The notes: generated by a model not told the origin, from the sequence alone. A stretch of 64,000 nt of DNA from Flammeovirgaceae bacterium 311 (GCA_000597885.1 CP004371.1:2186501-2250500); one strand, 5' to 3'. Positions 35,344 through 45,411 are shown, numbered from the stretch's first letter. Translations and numbers: made by a program.

Positions 35344-37665
35344 TTAGAAAAGCTCCACTGTTACCTTCTGCACAAATGCTGTAAATAAATAAGTATCATC
35401 AACCTTCACCCGGGTTAGGGTGAGCAGCGCTTCGATCTCTTCTCCCCGGGCACTGATCAGGGGCACTTCAGTTCTAATATCCAGCACCTTGCTGTTGCCG
35501 TTTTTCATAAAGTAAACCTGGGGTTCTCCCCCTGCCTGCTGTATTTCTATGGAAATAAGATGGTGGATTTTGCTGCCCATGACATGCAGCCGTGAGGTTT
35601 CCCATATTTCTTCGGCAGCGTGGTTAAAGAATACAACTCTGCCTTTTTCATCGAAAGAAACCACGCCATCTACACAACCCTCCAGAATAGCTTCGTTTTT
35701 GGCTTTTTCGGCAGCTATCTCTTCTATTTGCCGCTGCATTTCCTGCCTGGCCTCCTGCAGCCTTTCAGAAAGTCCAGACTGCAGGGCTTCCAGCTCTGCC
35801 GTATACACCCGCAGCTTTTCCTCCTGTACCATTATTTCTTCAGCCTGGGCAACATAGGCCAGTTCGGCATTTTTCTTTTCGGTAATATCGCTGGCCAGCA
35901 TCATTACCTTTTGCACCTTGCCCGAGGTATTCTGAACCGGTGTGAAAGACGCTGAAATCCACATATCTGCCTGTTTCACCAGCTGACATTCCAGGTTCTG
36001 AGGTGTTCCCTGTTTCAGGCTCTCCAGAAATTTAGCTTTTTCGGCCTCGGTCCAGTCGGGCACCTGCAGGAGCTGTAAACAGCGCATCTGGCCAAGATCT
36101 TTGTCTTTTATACCTACCAGGTTTTGCAATTTATCATTGGCCCGCAGCAAAAAGCCCTTCAGGTCGAACTCTGCTGTAAACAAGCTGTAGTCAATGGAAG
36201 AGAACAAGCCGGTATACTCCAGCTCTTTCTTCCGCATGGCTTCCTGGGTTGCAATGAGTTCTTCTGTATTCTGGCGCAATTCTTCTTCCTGAGCCTGCAG
36301 GTGCGCGTTGGCAGCATTTGCTTTTGCCAGCAGCTCTTTTGTATTTCCGGTAGATTTCAGGTTGGCCAGGGTTGATGCAATGCTTTCGCTTAGCTTTTTT
36401 AAGAAATCAAGCTCATGCGGCTCAACCACATGAAAAGAAGCCAGCTCTAGCACACCCTGAAAAGATTCATTTGCAATCAGGGGCATGATCAGGATACATC
36501 TGGGTTTTGCCCTTCCCAGTCCGGAGCCAATCGTGATATAATCTTCGGGAACATCAGTAATCAGGAGGGGATCCATCTCCTGGGCTACCTGGCCTATAAG
36601 CCCTTCTCCGTAGCGGATGGTCTTTGACTGAAACTTATGCCGGTTCCAGGCATAGGAAGCATTTAGCTGAAGTACTGCTTCACCCTCCTCTTCCGCTACA
36701 ATAAAAAGCGCACCCTGGCTGGCATTTACAAAAGGAACCAGTTCAGATACCAGGCTTTTACACATACTATTGGTGTCCTGCCCCTTTTCTCTCAGCAGCT
36801 TTGTAAACTGTTCTATTCCCTGGCTGCTCCAGTTTCTGCGGTGCTCAGCCTGAAAATAAGCCTTCATTTTCTCCCGCAAACCAAGCACTGCCTGTCCGAA
36901 TAAGCCACTCCTGTGCAGTTCGTCCTCATCCTGTTCAAAATTACCATCACCAATTTGAGCAGCTGCCTCCACCAGTATTTTATTGCGGGCATGGTATTGT
37001 GATAAATGGTTGATAACAGGCATGAAAAATACATTCACACCATCTGCAACAGGAGCATGATCGGTGCCCAGGGCATCAATTTGCTGCTCCAGCTTATCCA
37101 GGGGGTTCAGCAGGAAACCCTGAATGAAAAAGGGAATGAAAATAGCCAGACAGCTGCAGAGAAACAGTCCGGTGTAAAAAGCTATTTGGCTCAGTTTTGC
37201 TGCCTCCATCTGCTGGGCACCCAACCGGGTAAGCAGGCCCAGGCACTTTAGCTGAAGTTCTTTAAAATGCGCTACGGGCGCCACTTTTTCAGGCAGTTCG
37301 GGGGCTGGCATCGCTTCTGAATCTACTACACCTATCTGCTGCCAGCCCTCCTTAACCGCCTGCCATTCTGTTCTGAAATTGTCGGATATTATGTTATCGG
37401 CTATGTTATCTTCAATATATGCTATGCTGTTGCTGATTTGCCCTGTCAGTAAGGGCAGCATTTCGGGCCTGTTTTTTTGCACCAGCGCATCCACCAGGTT
37501 AATGTCCTGCTGAACCTTTTCGATGCCCTGCACCAGCAATGCAATTTGTTGTTCCTTTTGGCCGGCACTGCGGCTAAGGTAAAAACAGAACAGCACTACC
37601 AGGAACAAAAGCCCAAGTGGCAAGTAAAATTTCCAGCAAATAAAACTTGTACTTTTTCTACTCAT
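35344..37665 (-). CDS. Membrane PAS/GAF sensor protein without output domain
   Basis: 773 residues from the ATG at 37665, chosen because a -7 box at 37692-37699 would make the ATG at 37686 leaderless. TM1 ~13-33, periplasmic domain, TM2 ~160-183, HAMP-like linker, GAF ~300-440 (SQGALFIVAEEEGEAVL, YGEGLIGQVAQ), coiled coil, PAS ~490-605, coiled coil, PAS ~655-768. It stops right after the last PAS with VTVELF: no kinase, methyl-accepting, cyclase or DNA-binding module follows. First gene of the chemosensory operon, so it may feed into CheA by direct contact. Confidence 0.8.
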   Translation of the reverse strand: MSRKSTSFICWKFYLPLGLLFLVVLFCFYLSRSAGQKEQQIALLVQGIEKVQQDINLVDALVQKNRPEMLPLLTGQISNSIAYIEDNIADNIISDNFRTEWQAVKEGWQQIGVVDSEAMPAPELPEKVAPVAHFKELQLKCLGLLTRLGAQQMEAAKLSQIAFYTGLFLCSCLAIFIPFFIQGFLLNPLDKLEQQIDALGTDHAPVADGVNVFFMPVINHLSQYHARNKILVEAAAQIGDGNFEQDEDELHRSGLFGQAVLGLREKMKAYFQAEHRRNWSSQGIEQFTKLLREKGQDTNSMCKSLVSELVPFVNASQGALFIVAEEEGEAVLQLNASYAWNRHKFQSKTIRYGEGLIGQVAQEMDPLLITDVPEDYITIGSGLGRAKPRCILIMPLIANESFQGVLELASFHVVEPHELDFLKKLSESIASTLANLKSTGNTKELLAKANAANAHLQAQEEELRQNTEELIATQEAMRKKELEYTGLFSSIDYSLFTAEFDLKGFLLRANDKLQNLVGIKDKDLGQMRCLQLLQVPDWTEAEKAKFLESLKQGTPQNLECQLVKQADMWISASFTPVQNTSGKVQKVMMLASDITEKKNAELAYVAQAEEIMVQEEKLRVYTAELEALQSGLSERLQEARQEMQRQIEEIAAEKAKNEAILEGCVDGVVSFDEKGRVVFFNHAAEEIWETSRLHVMGSKIHHLISIEIQQAGGEPQVYFMKNGNSKVLDIRTEVPLISARGEEIEALLTLTRVKVDDTYLFTAFVQKVTVELF

Positions 37666-37691
37666 ACAATTTGTTAGCACTTGCATTTGAT

Positions 37692-37699
37692 CAAATCTA
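37692..37699 (-). promoter_or_regulatory. -7 promoter box of the chemosensory operon
   Basis: On the minus strand the bases read TAGATTTG, matching TAnnTTTG. The transcription start would fall near 37687, leaving a ~22-base leader to the ATG at 37665. No strong -33 box. Confidence 0.5.
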
Positions 37700-38264
37700 A
37701 AATATAGATCGGAAATTGTTTCAGGCAGAAAGAACTCTTTAAAGTGAAATACAGATTTCCCCTTAAGTACTCTAGTGGTATACCCTTATCTAGCTGTTTA
37801 CCTGCTACTTTTGATAAATTCTTACACCCACACCAGATTAAAGCCAAGCCTTGATATCTTTACTTAAGATAATTAGCAGCCCACCTCTTACAGCTCTTCC
37901 CATTGGTAAAAAGCATAAGTGGTGTTAAAAAGAACAAAGGCAGTAGTGAGCAGCATAGGAGTGAAAATAGAATTTTGCGAATGCAGCCAGTGGACTTCCA
38001 TACTCGCGCACGACCCCTTTCCCTGCAACTGTTTAAGAAGCCGGTGTTGGCCTGAGAAGCATTGTGAATAAACTTTCCTCAAAACTCCGGATAACAATTT
38101 ATTTCCAGTGCCTACTGCTACAGCCACACCAACAGCACTACGATCATGTTAGCTGGCATATCAGTTATCACATAAAATGATTGCCCCTTTTTAAAATTAC
38201 TCAAAGGCTCAGGTTGTTAGCTGGTTTAAAGCTGGCTTAACAGATCCAGAAAAATGTTCTTGTC
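37700..38264. other. Long intergenic region, no gene recognised
   Basis: About 565 bases between the divergent chemosensory operon and the multi-PAS kinase. It contains a small inverted repeat TATCTT-N5-AAGATA at 37855-37871 and one weak minus-strand frame (37888-38127) with a single hydrophobic stretch but no coding support. No tRNA or terminator. Confidence 0.35.
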
Positions 38265-41200
38265 ATGAATCAAACTGCTCACCAGATAAATAATAATTCA
38301 TTACCCCTGCCACTACTCTCACAGGACGCTCTTCATACCTGCCTGGAACATATGTCGGATGGGCTTGTGGTGGTTGATACCTGCTGGAACTTCACCTACT
38401 TAAATAAGAAGTTTTGTGAGCTGGTAGGGTGCAGCTCAGATGAGCTGACGGGAAAAAATATGTGGGCTCAGTTTCCCGAGATGGTTGGCACATCTTTTTA
38501 TGAGGCGGCGCATCTTGCCAAAGAAAAACAGCAGTTTACAGAACAGGCAGATTTTAACAAAAAGATCAATAAATGGCTCGAAAGAAAAATATATCCATCT
38601 GAAAAGGGCCTGCTGATTCTTTATAATGATATCACCGAGAGAAAAAGAGCAGAGCAAAAGACGCGGCAGGCACAACAGGAACTGGAAGAATTCAAAGCAG
38701 CCCTTAGTTTAACCACTATGGTGGCTGTTACCGATCCCGATGGAACGATTAGCTGGGTAAATGAAAATTTTTGTGCCATCAGCCAGTATTGTGCAAATGA
38801 GTTAGTTGGGAGGAAGCACGGGCTTCTGACCCAGGCAAACCACAGCCCTGCAGCATATGCCGAAATTGTTGAGGCTTTCAGTAAGGGCACAGCATGGCAG
38901 GGCGAGATGAGGAATAAAACCAAAGATGGTACTACCATCTGGGTGCACAGCACAGTGGTTCCTTTCCTGGATCTGCAGGGCAGGCCCAGCCACAATGTGA
39001 TTATCTGCCAGGATATCACAAAAAGAAAAATAGCAGAAAAAGTACTGGCAGAGAGCGAAAGGCTTTACCGTACACTTATTGAAAATTATTCAGATGCTGT
39101 TTTTATTACCGACCTTCAGGGCAACATCACCAAAACCAACCACCAGGCAGAAGAACTCTCTTCCCTAAGTCAGCAGGACATTGTTGGGAAAAACGTGCTA
39201 CAGTTCCTGCCTGCTACGCTTCGGGACAAGTTAAGTACTTCGCTGCCCATGCTGTTGCAGGGGAAAAGCTTACAGGTAAGCGGTGTTATTGATTGTTTTA
39301 ACGCACCCTTTACTGCCGTAATAGCCATTGCCCCGGTAAAAGTAGATGAGCAGATCACCTCTTTTTTCATCAAATTCAGTGATGTGAGCAAAAAGGTTGA
39401 TTATGAAAAAGATATTAAGCTGCTTAATGATACAACCCTGGCGTTAAGCACCACTCCTACCCTTAAAGATGCTACCGCCTCCGTAATCAGACTACTCTGC
39501 CAGTATGGTGATTTTCAGTATGGGGAATGCTGGATGCCCTTGTACGGACAGCCATTTATAAAAATGAAAAGCAGCTGGTGGTTCGGTAACGAGTATAGAA
39601 TCATGAAGGCATCTTCTGAATTCAAGACTTTCGATAGCCGTATAGACAAACCCAGTATACTTGGTTCTAATAAATGGTGCTTTTCAGGAAATATACAAAA
39701 CGACAGTTCCTTCAGACGGAAGCAGGAGGCAGCTACATGTGGCCTGCAATCATACCTCTCTGTACCTCTGATTTACCGAAACAAATTGCTGGGTGTTTTT
39801 GTGCTTTTTACAACAAAAGTGCTAAACCACCCTTCGGTAGATGCTGACAGGCTGCAGGAACTGGTGAGCAAACTAGGCGGAGAACTGGAAAGAAGAAATT
39901 CAGCAGAGGAACTAGACAGATTCTTTAACCTCTCGCCGGAGCTGTTATGCATTATAGGTTTTGATGGTTTTGCAAAAAAATCTAATCCGGCATTTCAGCA
40001 ACTACTTGGCTACTCAGAAGATGAAATGAGCAGCATAAAAGTACGGGAGCTGGTTCATCCTGATGATATCTCTGCCATTAAGCCTGTACGGGAGCAGATG
40101 ATACAGGGCCGTCCCTATAAAAATCTGGAACTAAGATACCGTTCCAAAGATGGCAGTTACCGCTGGCTCTCCTGTTCTACGCAATCGCTGGTAGAAGAAA
40201 ATCTTGTATATGTAACTGCCCATGATGTTACACAGCAAAAACTGCAGCTGGAAGAAATTGAACGCATCAAAATAGCCATCGACAATACTTCAGATGCTAT
40301 TAGTATTGCCTCCAGCCCGGAGCATCTTTTGTACACCAACCCCTCTTTTGAGAAGCTTCTGGGATGGACAACAGATAAACTGAATGCAATCGGCTGGGCA
40401 AACATATTTGTAAAGCCTGAGCTTCCCCATCAAATTGTGGATTTGCTGTCGGTGCAGAAAAGCTGGGAAGGTGATGTACAGCTTTACGATACTGAAGGCA
40501 ACAGCCGCGACTTTAATCTTAGAGCCAATATCTTTCTAAACCAGAATGGTAATATCAAATACCTCTGCAGCATATTTACAGATATTGCCGAACAGAAAAA
40601 AGCACAGCAGGAGGTTATTAAGCTAAGTCAGGCAGTAGAACAGAGCGAAAATGAGATTTACATCATCAATCCAAAAACAGGGCTATTCAGCTATGTAAAC
40701 CGCAGGGCACTGGAAAACCTTGGTTATTCAGCTGCAGAAATACAGAGGCTGACGCCTGTCGGCATCAATCCAGGTGCTAACCGCTACAGCTTTAAAAAAC
40801 AGGTTATTTTGTTGCAAACCGGAAAAAGCAAAAGCATCAGCTACCAGGCATACCATGTGCGTAAAGATGGCAGCAGCTATCCGATAGAGATACAGCTATC
40901 GCGTATTGCGCACGGGCAGGAGCAATCAATACTGGCAAATGTTATGGACATAACCGAACGCCGAAAAGCAGAAGAAGCCCTGCTCATAATCAATGAACGT
41001 TATCAGCTGGTAACAAAGGCTACCAATGATGCCATCTGGGACTGGGACGAGGTAAAACAGATCTGCTACTATGGTGAGGGATACAAAACCATTTTCGGGC
41101 ACACATTTGGTAATTCGTTTGGAGATATGGAACTCTGGGTGGAAAATATTCATCCGGATGATGTTGAACGGGTAGTGGAGAATTTTTACAGTACCGCTGT

Positions 41201-42104
41201 TAACAAGCTGAAAGAATGGGTAATTGAGTACCGCTTCAGATGTGCCGATGGCTCCTACAAATTTGTAAAAGACAGAGGTTATGCAATTTTTGATGCATCC
41301 AGAAAAGTAGTGCGGATTACGGGTGCCCTGGCCGATAATACTGAACACAAACGCAGCGAAACCCTGCTTAGAGAATTTAACACCGAACTAAGCAGAAAAG
41401 TAGAAGAAAAAACTTCCAAGCTGGGTCATGCGCTGCGATTAATGCGTCAGGAGGTAATTGCAAGGGTGCGTACCGAAGAAACCCTGCAGCAATCGCTACA
41501 GGAAAAAGAGGTGCTCCTGAAGGAAATTCACCACCGCGTAAAGAACAATATGGCTATTATCTCAGGCCTGCTCTCCCTACAAACACGGCATGCAAAACAT
41601 CCCGAGCTCAAGGTAATGCTAAAGGACAGCCAATCCAGGATAAAAAGTATGGCCCTGATACATGAACTGTTATATCAGAGTGATGATTTATCAAAGATAA
41701 ACTTCAGGTCTTATATTGATGAGCTTACAGGAGGCATTTCCAACTCATTTCTGGATAAAGAAAAAGAAGTGAAAATCAGCATTGAGGCCCATGAAGCTGA
41801 GCTGGATATTGTGCAGGCAGTACCCTGTGCTCTTATTTTAAACGAACTACTTACCAACTGCTTTAAGTATGCTTTTGTAAATGAGCAGAAAGGTGAAGTA
41901 CACATCAGTTTTGAACGCAGCAACTCGCAGTACATGTTATCAGTAGCTGATAATGGAATAGGGATGCCCGCAGGTTTCAACATCAATGGCATTAAAACAC
42001 TGGGCATGCAATTAGTTAAAAACCTGGTGCAGCAAATTGGCGGAAAGCTTTATATTACTGCTCATGCCAGCCAAAAGGGTGCTGTATTTAAAATTGTTTG
42101 GTAG
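38265..42104 (+). CDS. Multi-PAS/GAF HisKA_2 sensor histidine kinase
   Basis: 1279 residues, soluble (no signal or TM). About seven PAS domains: ~19-135, 145-260, 268-378, then a GAF domain ~385-545, then PAS ~550-665, 668-780, 785-905 and 910-1035, the last two with clear PAC tails. After a coiled coil comes the HisKA_2 dimerisation domain with EIHHRVKNNM (phosphorylated H1090) and an ATPase domain (~1170-1279) with NELLTNCFKYAF and DNGIGMP. HisKA_2 kinases often lack a dedicated DNA-binding partner; the receiver gene 49 bases downstream is the likely partner. Stimulus unknown. Confidence 0.92.
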   Translation: MNQTAHQINNNSLPLPLLSQDALHTCLEHMSDGLVVVDTCWNFTYLNKKFCELVGCSSDELTGKNMWAQFPEMVGTSFYEAAHLAKEKQQFTEQADFNKKINKWLERKIYPSEKGLLILYNDITERKRAEQKTRQAQQELEEFKAALSLTTMVAVTDPDGTISWVNENFCAISQYCANELVGRKHGLLTQANHSPAAYAEIVEAFSKGTAWQGEMRNKTKDGTTIWVHSTVVPFLDLQGRPSHNVIICQDITKRKIAEKVLAESERLYRTLIENYSDAVFITDLQGNITKTNHQAEELSSLSQQDIVGKNVLQFLPATLRDKLSTSLPMLLQGKSLQVSGVIDCFNAPFTAVIAIAPVKVDEQITSFFIKFSDVSKKVDYEKDIKLLNDTTLALSTTPTLKDATASVIRLLCQYGDFQYGECWMPLYGQPFIKMKSSWWFGNEYRIMKASSEFKTFDSRIDKPSILGSNKWCFSGNIQNDSSFRRKQEAATCGLQSYLSVPLIYRNKLLGVFVLFTTKVLNHPSVDADRLQELVSKLGGELERRNSAEELDRFFNLSPELLCIIGFDGFAKKSNPAFQQLLGYSEDEMSSIKVRELVHPDDISAIKPVREQMIQGRPYKNLELRYRSKDGSYRWLSCSTQSLVEENLVYVTAHDVTQQKLQLEEIERIKIAIDNTSDAISIASSPEHLLYTNPSFEKLLGWTTDKLNAIGWANIFVKPELPHQIVDLLSVQKSWEGDVQLYDTEGNSRDFNLRANIFLNQNGNIKYLCSIFTDIAEQKKAQQEVIKLSQAVEQSENEIYIINPKTGLFSYVNRRALENLGYSAAEIQRLTPVGINPGANRYSFKKQVILLQTGKSKSISYQAYHVRKDGSSYPIEIQLSRIAHGQEQSILANVMDITERRKAEEALLIINERYQLVTKATNDAIWDWDEVKQICYYGEGYKTIFGHTFGNSFGDMELWVENIHPDDVERVVENFYSTAVNKLKEWVIEYRFRCADGSYKFVKDRGYAIFDASRKVVRITGALADNTEHKRSETLLREFNTELSRKVEEKTSKLGHALRLMRQEVIARVRTEETLQQSLQEKEVLLKEIHHRVKNNMAIISGLLSLQTRHAKHPELKVMLKDSQSRIKSMALIHELLYQSDDLSKINFRSYIDELTGGISNSFLDKEKEVKISIEAHEAELDIVQAVPCALILNELLTNCFKYAFVNEQKGEVHISFERSNSQYMLSVADNGIGMPAGFNINGIKTLGMQLVKNLVQQIGGKLYITAHASQKGAVFKIVW

Positions 42105-42153
42105 AATTGGGGCGAGGCCAATACCTAGCTAAAATTTGCACTTAGTGTTGAAA

Positions 42154-42537
42154 ATGGATTTAGGCATACGCAAAATACTGGTTGTTGAAGATGAGGCCAT
42201 CATTGCCATGGCCCTGGCAGCTGATCTTGAAGATATGGGCTACGAAGCAGCACTGGCCGGCAGTGGCGAAGAAGCCCTGGAAATGTTCAGGCAGGAGCTG
42301 TTTGACCTTGTGCTGATGGATATACAGCTCAGTGGAAACTGGGATGGAATTGAAACAATCCAAAGGATACAGGAGCTAGCTAATCCGAAAGTTGTGTTTA
42401 TTACGGGCAATTCAGAAAAGGGAACTGTTAATAAGCTCCAGAGCTTGAAAACGCATGGTTTTCTGGTAAAACCAATCAACACCAATGACCTGAGATTGCT
42501 TTTAGATGCTATACAGCATCAGGTACCAAAAGGCTGA
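42154..42537 (+). CDS. Single-domain response regulator
   Basis: 127 residues from the ATG at 42154; a TTG frame start at 42136 is less likely. Receiver residues: E12/D13 acidic pair, phosphorylated D56 (LVLMDIQLSGNWDG), T84, K106 (LVKPI). The extended SGNWDG loop is typical of receivers paired with HisKA_2 kinases. No output domain. Its last 29 bases overlap the 3' end of the opposite gene. Confidence 0.9.
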   Translation: MDLGIRKILVVEDEAIIAMALAADLEDMGYEAALAGSGEEALEMFRQELFDLVLMDIQLSGNWDGIETIQRIQELANPKVVFITGNSEKGTVNKLQSLKTHGFLVKPINTNDLRLLLDAIQHQVPKG

Positions 42538-43597
42538 TCGCAATGGTTGTGCCCTTGCCGGGGCTACTGTTTATTTCCATGGTACCTCCATTCAGGCTTA
42601 CAAACTCTTTCGTAAGCAGCAAACCCAGACCTGTACCCTTTTCCTCCTGCAATCCAGGTGTTGGATTCTCCATTCTGTTTACCAGCAGGCTATCCAGCTG
42701 ATACCGGCTCATGCCAATGCCAGTATCTGTTACGGTTACTACAACCTGTTGCTGCTGCTGTGAGGCTTTTACATCGATAGTACCGCCAGCTGCTGTAAAT
42801 TTAAGGCTGTTGCTCGTAAGGTTCAGCAACATAGAACGCAGCATGGTGCGATCTGCCCATACAAGCAGGTCGGGGTCAATAGTTGTGTGCAGGCTGATCT
42901 TACTCTCCATTGCCTTTGCCTGCAGCATTTCCAGCACCTCCTGCACCAGGGGCTGCAGCACTACTGCTTCGGGCCTCACCCTGATCCGGTCGCTGTGAAT
43001 TCTAGCCCAGTCCAGGAGATTGTCGGCGAAATTATACAGGTTGTCTACCGTGTGGTGAATATCAGTAATCATATCATCCACATCTTCTGCAGACATGCTT
43101 GGTCTTCTTTTCAGCAGGGTACGGGTAGCCAGCTTCAGGGCTGCCAGGGGGCTGCGCAGGTCGTGTGCAATCAGGGAGTAAAGCTTATTTTTGGTATTGT
43201 TGAGCTGTTTTTCCCGTTTATCAGCCAGGTGTTTGTAAACAGCTGTTTCTATGCTTACCAGTAAATCGGCCTCGCGATAAGGCTTCACCATATAGCCATA
43301 TGGAAAAATTTCTTTTGCTTTGGCCAGTGTATCAGGGTCGGCATAGGCAGTTAAAAATACTACCGGCAGAGCGTACTCCTCCATGAGCTGCCTGCCCAGG
43401 GCAATCCCTTCTTCTTTTTCCTCCAAATGAATATCCATGAGTACAAGATCGGGCAAGGTGTCCTGTACGGCAGCCAGGGCTTCCTGTCCGTTGGCGGCCA
43501 GTCCTGTTACACCAAAGCCAAGACTTTCCAGGGTTTCTTTCAGGGATAAGGCGGCAATGCCTTCATCTTCTACAATCAAAATTCTTGAAAGGCTCAT
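42509..43597 (-). CDS. Hybrid receiver-histidine kinase (REC-HisKA-HATPase)
   Basis: 362 residues. Receiver ~1-125 with D55 and K105; HisKA ~135-205 with H145 in IAHDLRSPL; HATPase ~250-360 with NLTSNSLKF, DTGIGM and GTGLGLLL. The receiver at the N-terminus suggests the kinase is driven by phosphorylation from another kinase, for instance the HisKA_2 kinase encoded upstream on the same strand. Its start overlaps that gene's stop by four bases. Confidence 0.92.
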   Translation of the reverse strand: MSLSRILIVEDEGIAALSLKETLESLGFGVTGLAANGQEALAAVQDTLPDLVLMDIHLEEKEEGIALGRQLMEEYALPVVFLTAYADPDTLAKAKEIFPYGYMVKPYREADLLVSIETAVYKHLADKREKQLNNTKNKLYSLIAHDLRSPLAALKLATRTLLKRRPSMSAEDVDDMITDIHHTVDNLYNFADNLLDWARIHSDRIRVRPEAVVLQPLVQEVLEMLQAKAMESKISLHTTIDPDLLVWADRTMLRSMLLNLTSNSLKFTAAGGTIDVKASQQQQQVVVTVTDTGIGMSRYQLDSLLVNRMENPTPGLQEEKGTGLGLLLTKEFVSLNGGTMEINSSPGKGTTIAISLLVPDAV

Positions 43598-44598
43598 GCT
43601 AAGGGTTTTGGCAAGCTAATAATAATTTTGGTACCCGCTCCGGCAGCGGTTTCCAGTTGTTTATGGGCCTTTAGCTGTTTTACCAGGCTGTTGATAAGCT
43701 GCACCCCAAGTGTTTTACCTCCCTCAAAAATTTGGGGAGATAAACCTTTGCCATCATCAGCAATAATCAGCTCGTAATGAGTATCACCGGCTGGTCCAAA
43801 AAAGAGGTGAACCTGCCCCTGCTCCTGTGCAGAAAATGCATGTACCACAGCGTTAGATACCAGCTCATGCACCAGCAGGCCCAGCGGCACAAGGGTGTCA
43901 ACTTTCAACCAGCACTCTGTGGAGTGGGTGTGTAAAGAAATTTGCTGCCCTCCTTTGAAGGTATTTACAACAGAATGCGCCAGGCTGATCAGATATTCAT
44001 TTGCTTTTACCTCTGACAGCCGGGGAGAAAGGTACAGACGCTCCTGCAACAGAGCCAAAGTAAAAATTCTGCTTTTACTCTCTAACAGCAGCTTTCGCAC
44101 CCCCGGATCCTGCACCCTGTTCATCTGCAGCTTGAGCAGACTGATAATGATATTCAGATTATTTTTTACCCGATGGTATACTTCATTCAGCAGGGCTTTC
44201 TTTTCTGCTTCTGCTGCAGCTAAGGCAATCTGCTGACTGTTGTGGCTTAGCTGATCCTGCACAAAGCATAACAGCACGCTTTCATCTCCCAGCATTGCAT
44301 CTGCCAGTTCCAGTTCCAGCGCTTGCCTGTTCCCATCAGGCAGCTGCAGGGTGGCAGATACCTTTCCCTGCCTTACAGCCTGTACATGATGGGGGGTGGC
44401 TAAGATGATTGTAGCTGCTTTGGGCGTATCTGTAAATACTTCGGGAGTATAAAAACAGGCACTGAATGCCACGTTATGCGCCAGTACCAACCCCTCTCCA
44501 GTGTGCAGCAAAAACACAGGGCTGTTAACAGGATTGTATAAAGCCTTAAAATGCTCCCTACCGGGAAAAACAGGTACAACAAGTGCAGGTACGGCCAT
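43594..44598 (-). CDS. HisKA_2 family sensor histidine kinase
   Basis: 334 residues, cytoplasmic. A PAS-like N-terminal domain (~15-115) is followed by HisKA_2 with EVYHRVKNNL (H142) and a C-terminal ATPase with HELVSNAVVHAF and DDGKGLS. It shares a four-base overlap with the downstream REC-HisKA gene, so the two are translated together and probably pass phosphate to one another. Confidence 0.9.
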   Translation of the reverse strand: MAVPALVVPVFPGREHFKALYNPVNSPVFLLHTGEGLVLAHNVAFSACFYTPEVFTDTPKAATIILATPHHVQAVRQGKVSATLQLPDGNRQALELELADAMLGDESVLLCFVQDQLSHNSQQIALAAAEAEKKALLNEVYHRVKNNLNIIISLLKLQMNRVQDPGVRKLLLESKSRIFTLALLQERLYLSPRLSEVKANEYLISLAHSVVNTFKGGQQISLHTHSTECWLKVDTLVPLGLLVHELVSNAVVHAFSAQEQGQVHLFFGPAGDTHYELIIADDGKGLSPQIFEGGKTLGVQLINSLVKQLKAHKQLETAAGAGTKIIISLPKPLA

Positions 44599-44680
44599 AT
44601 AGCATCAGGCTAAACCTAAAAAGCAGGCTTTAGAAACAGATCGGCTGGAATATAATATAAATATCGGTTAGGATGTCTGC

Positions 44681-45325
44681 TCAGATAATCCTTTCCTTAG
44701 ACTTGCTGATCATTTGTGCGACATTTTTAACATCCAGCTTTTTGAAAATGTTACGGCGGTGGCTCTCTACCGTTTTGATGCTTACGCACAGTTTATCTGC
44801 AATCTGGCTAGTGGTATAACCGGAAGCAATTAGCTTTACTATCTCAACCTCACGTTCCGACAAGCCTCCGAGTCTATGGCTGCTATCATCTGTAGCGGGG
44901 GTAAGTAAACTGCTGCTTAACACATCACTTACTTCTCTGGACAGGTAACGATGGCCTGCCAATACCTGCTGTACGGCATCCAGCAACTCATCTTCAGAAG
45001 CATTTTTAGTAAGAAAGCCACTTGCGCCCGCTGCAAAGAACCTTTTGATATAAGCACTTTCCTTTTGCATGGTAAGGGCTATTACCTTAATCCAGGGATA
45101 GCAGTTCCTGATGCGGTCTGTTGCTTCAATACCATTCATAACCGGCATATCCAGGTCCATCAGCACTACATCAGCCCTGGTTTCCTGCAGTACCTGCAGT
45201 ACCTCTGCGCCATTGGCTGCCTGTCCAACCACCCTGTATTCATCCCTTCCTCCCAGTAGCAGCTCCCATGCCTTGCGCACCATTCTGTGATCATCTGCTA
45301 CTATAATACGTACTTCTTTTCCCAT
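44681..45325 (-). CDS. NarL/LuxR family response regulator
   Basis: 214 residues. Receiver with D11/D12 and phosphorylated D57 (LMDLDMPVMNG), then a LuxR-type helix-turn-helix (~148-205: LSEREVEIVKLIASGYTTSQIA, then VSIKTVESHRRNIFKKL). DNA-binding output for the kinases in this cluster is likely. It is 82 bases upstream of the HisKA_2 kinase gene on the same strand. A 19-bp palindrome lies 87 bases upstream. Confidence 0.92.
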   Translation of the reverse strand: MGKEVRIIVADDHRMVRKAWELLLGGRDEYRVVGQAANGAEVLQVLQETRADVVLMDLDMPVMNGIEATDRIRNCYPWIKVIALTMQKESAYIKRFFAAGASGFLTKNASEDELLDAVQQVLAGHRYLSREVSDVLSSSLLTPATDDSSHRLGGLSEREVEIVKLIASGYTTSQIADKLCVSIKTVESHRRNIFKKLDVKNVAQMISKSKERII

Positions 45326-45411
45326 GATGCTAGACTGAATTTCTGATATGTGAAGGTAGTTTTTTGTTCATGTAGTTACTATATAAAGTACGAGGCGAAC
45401 TTACACAAAAC

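Noticed and set aside
27560-37665. Possible flagellar context for the chemotaxis genes
   Set aside because: No flagellar, pilus or gliding gene is present in the window, so the output cannot be assigned.
37888-38127. 79-codon minus-strand frame in the long gap before the multi-PAS kinase
   Set aside because: One hydrophobic stretch but no promoter, ribosome-binding site or family resemblance; probably chance.
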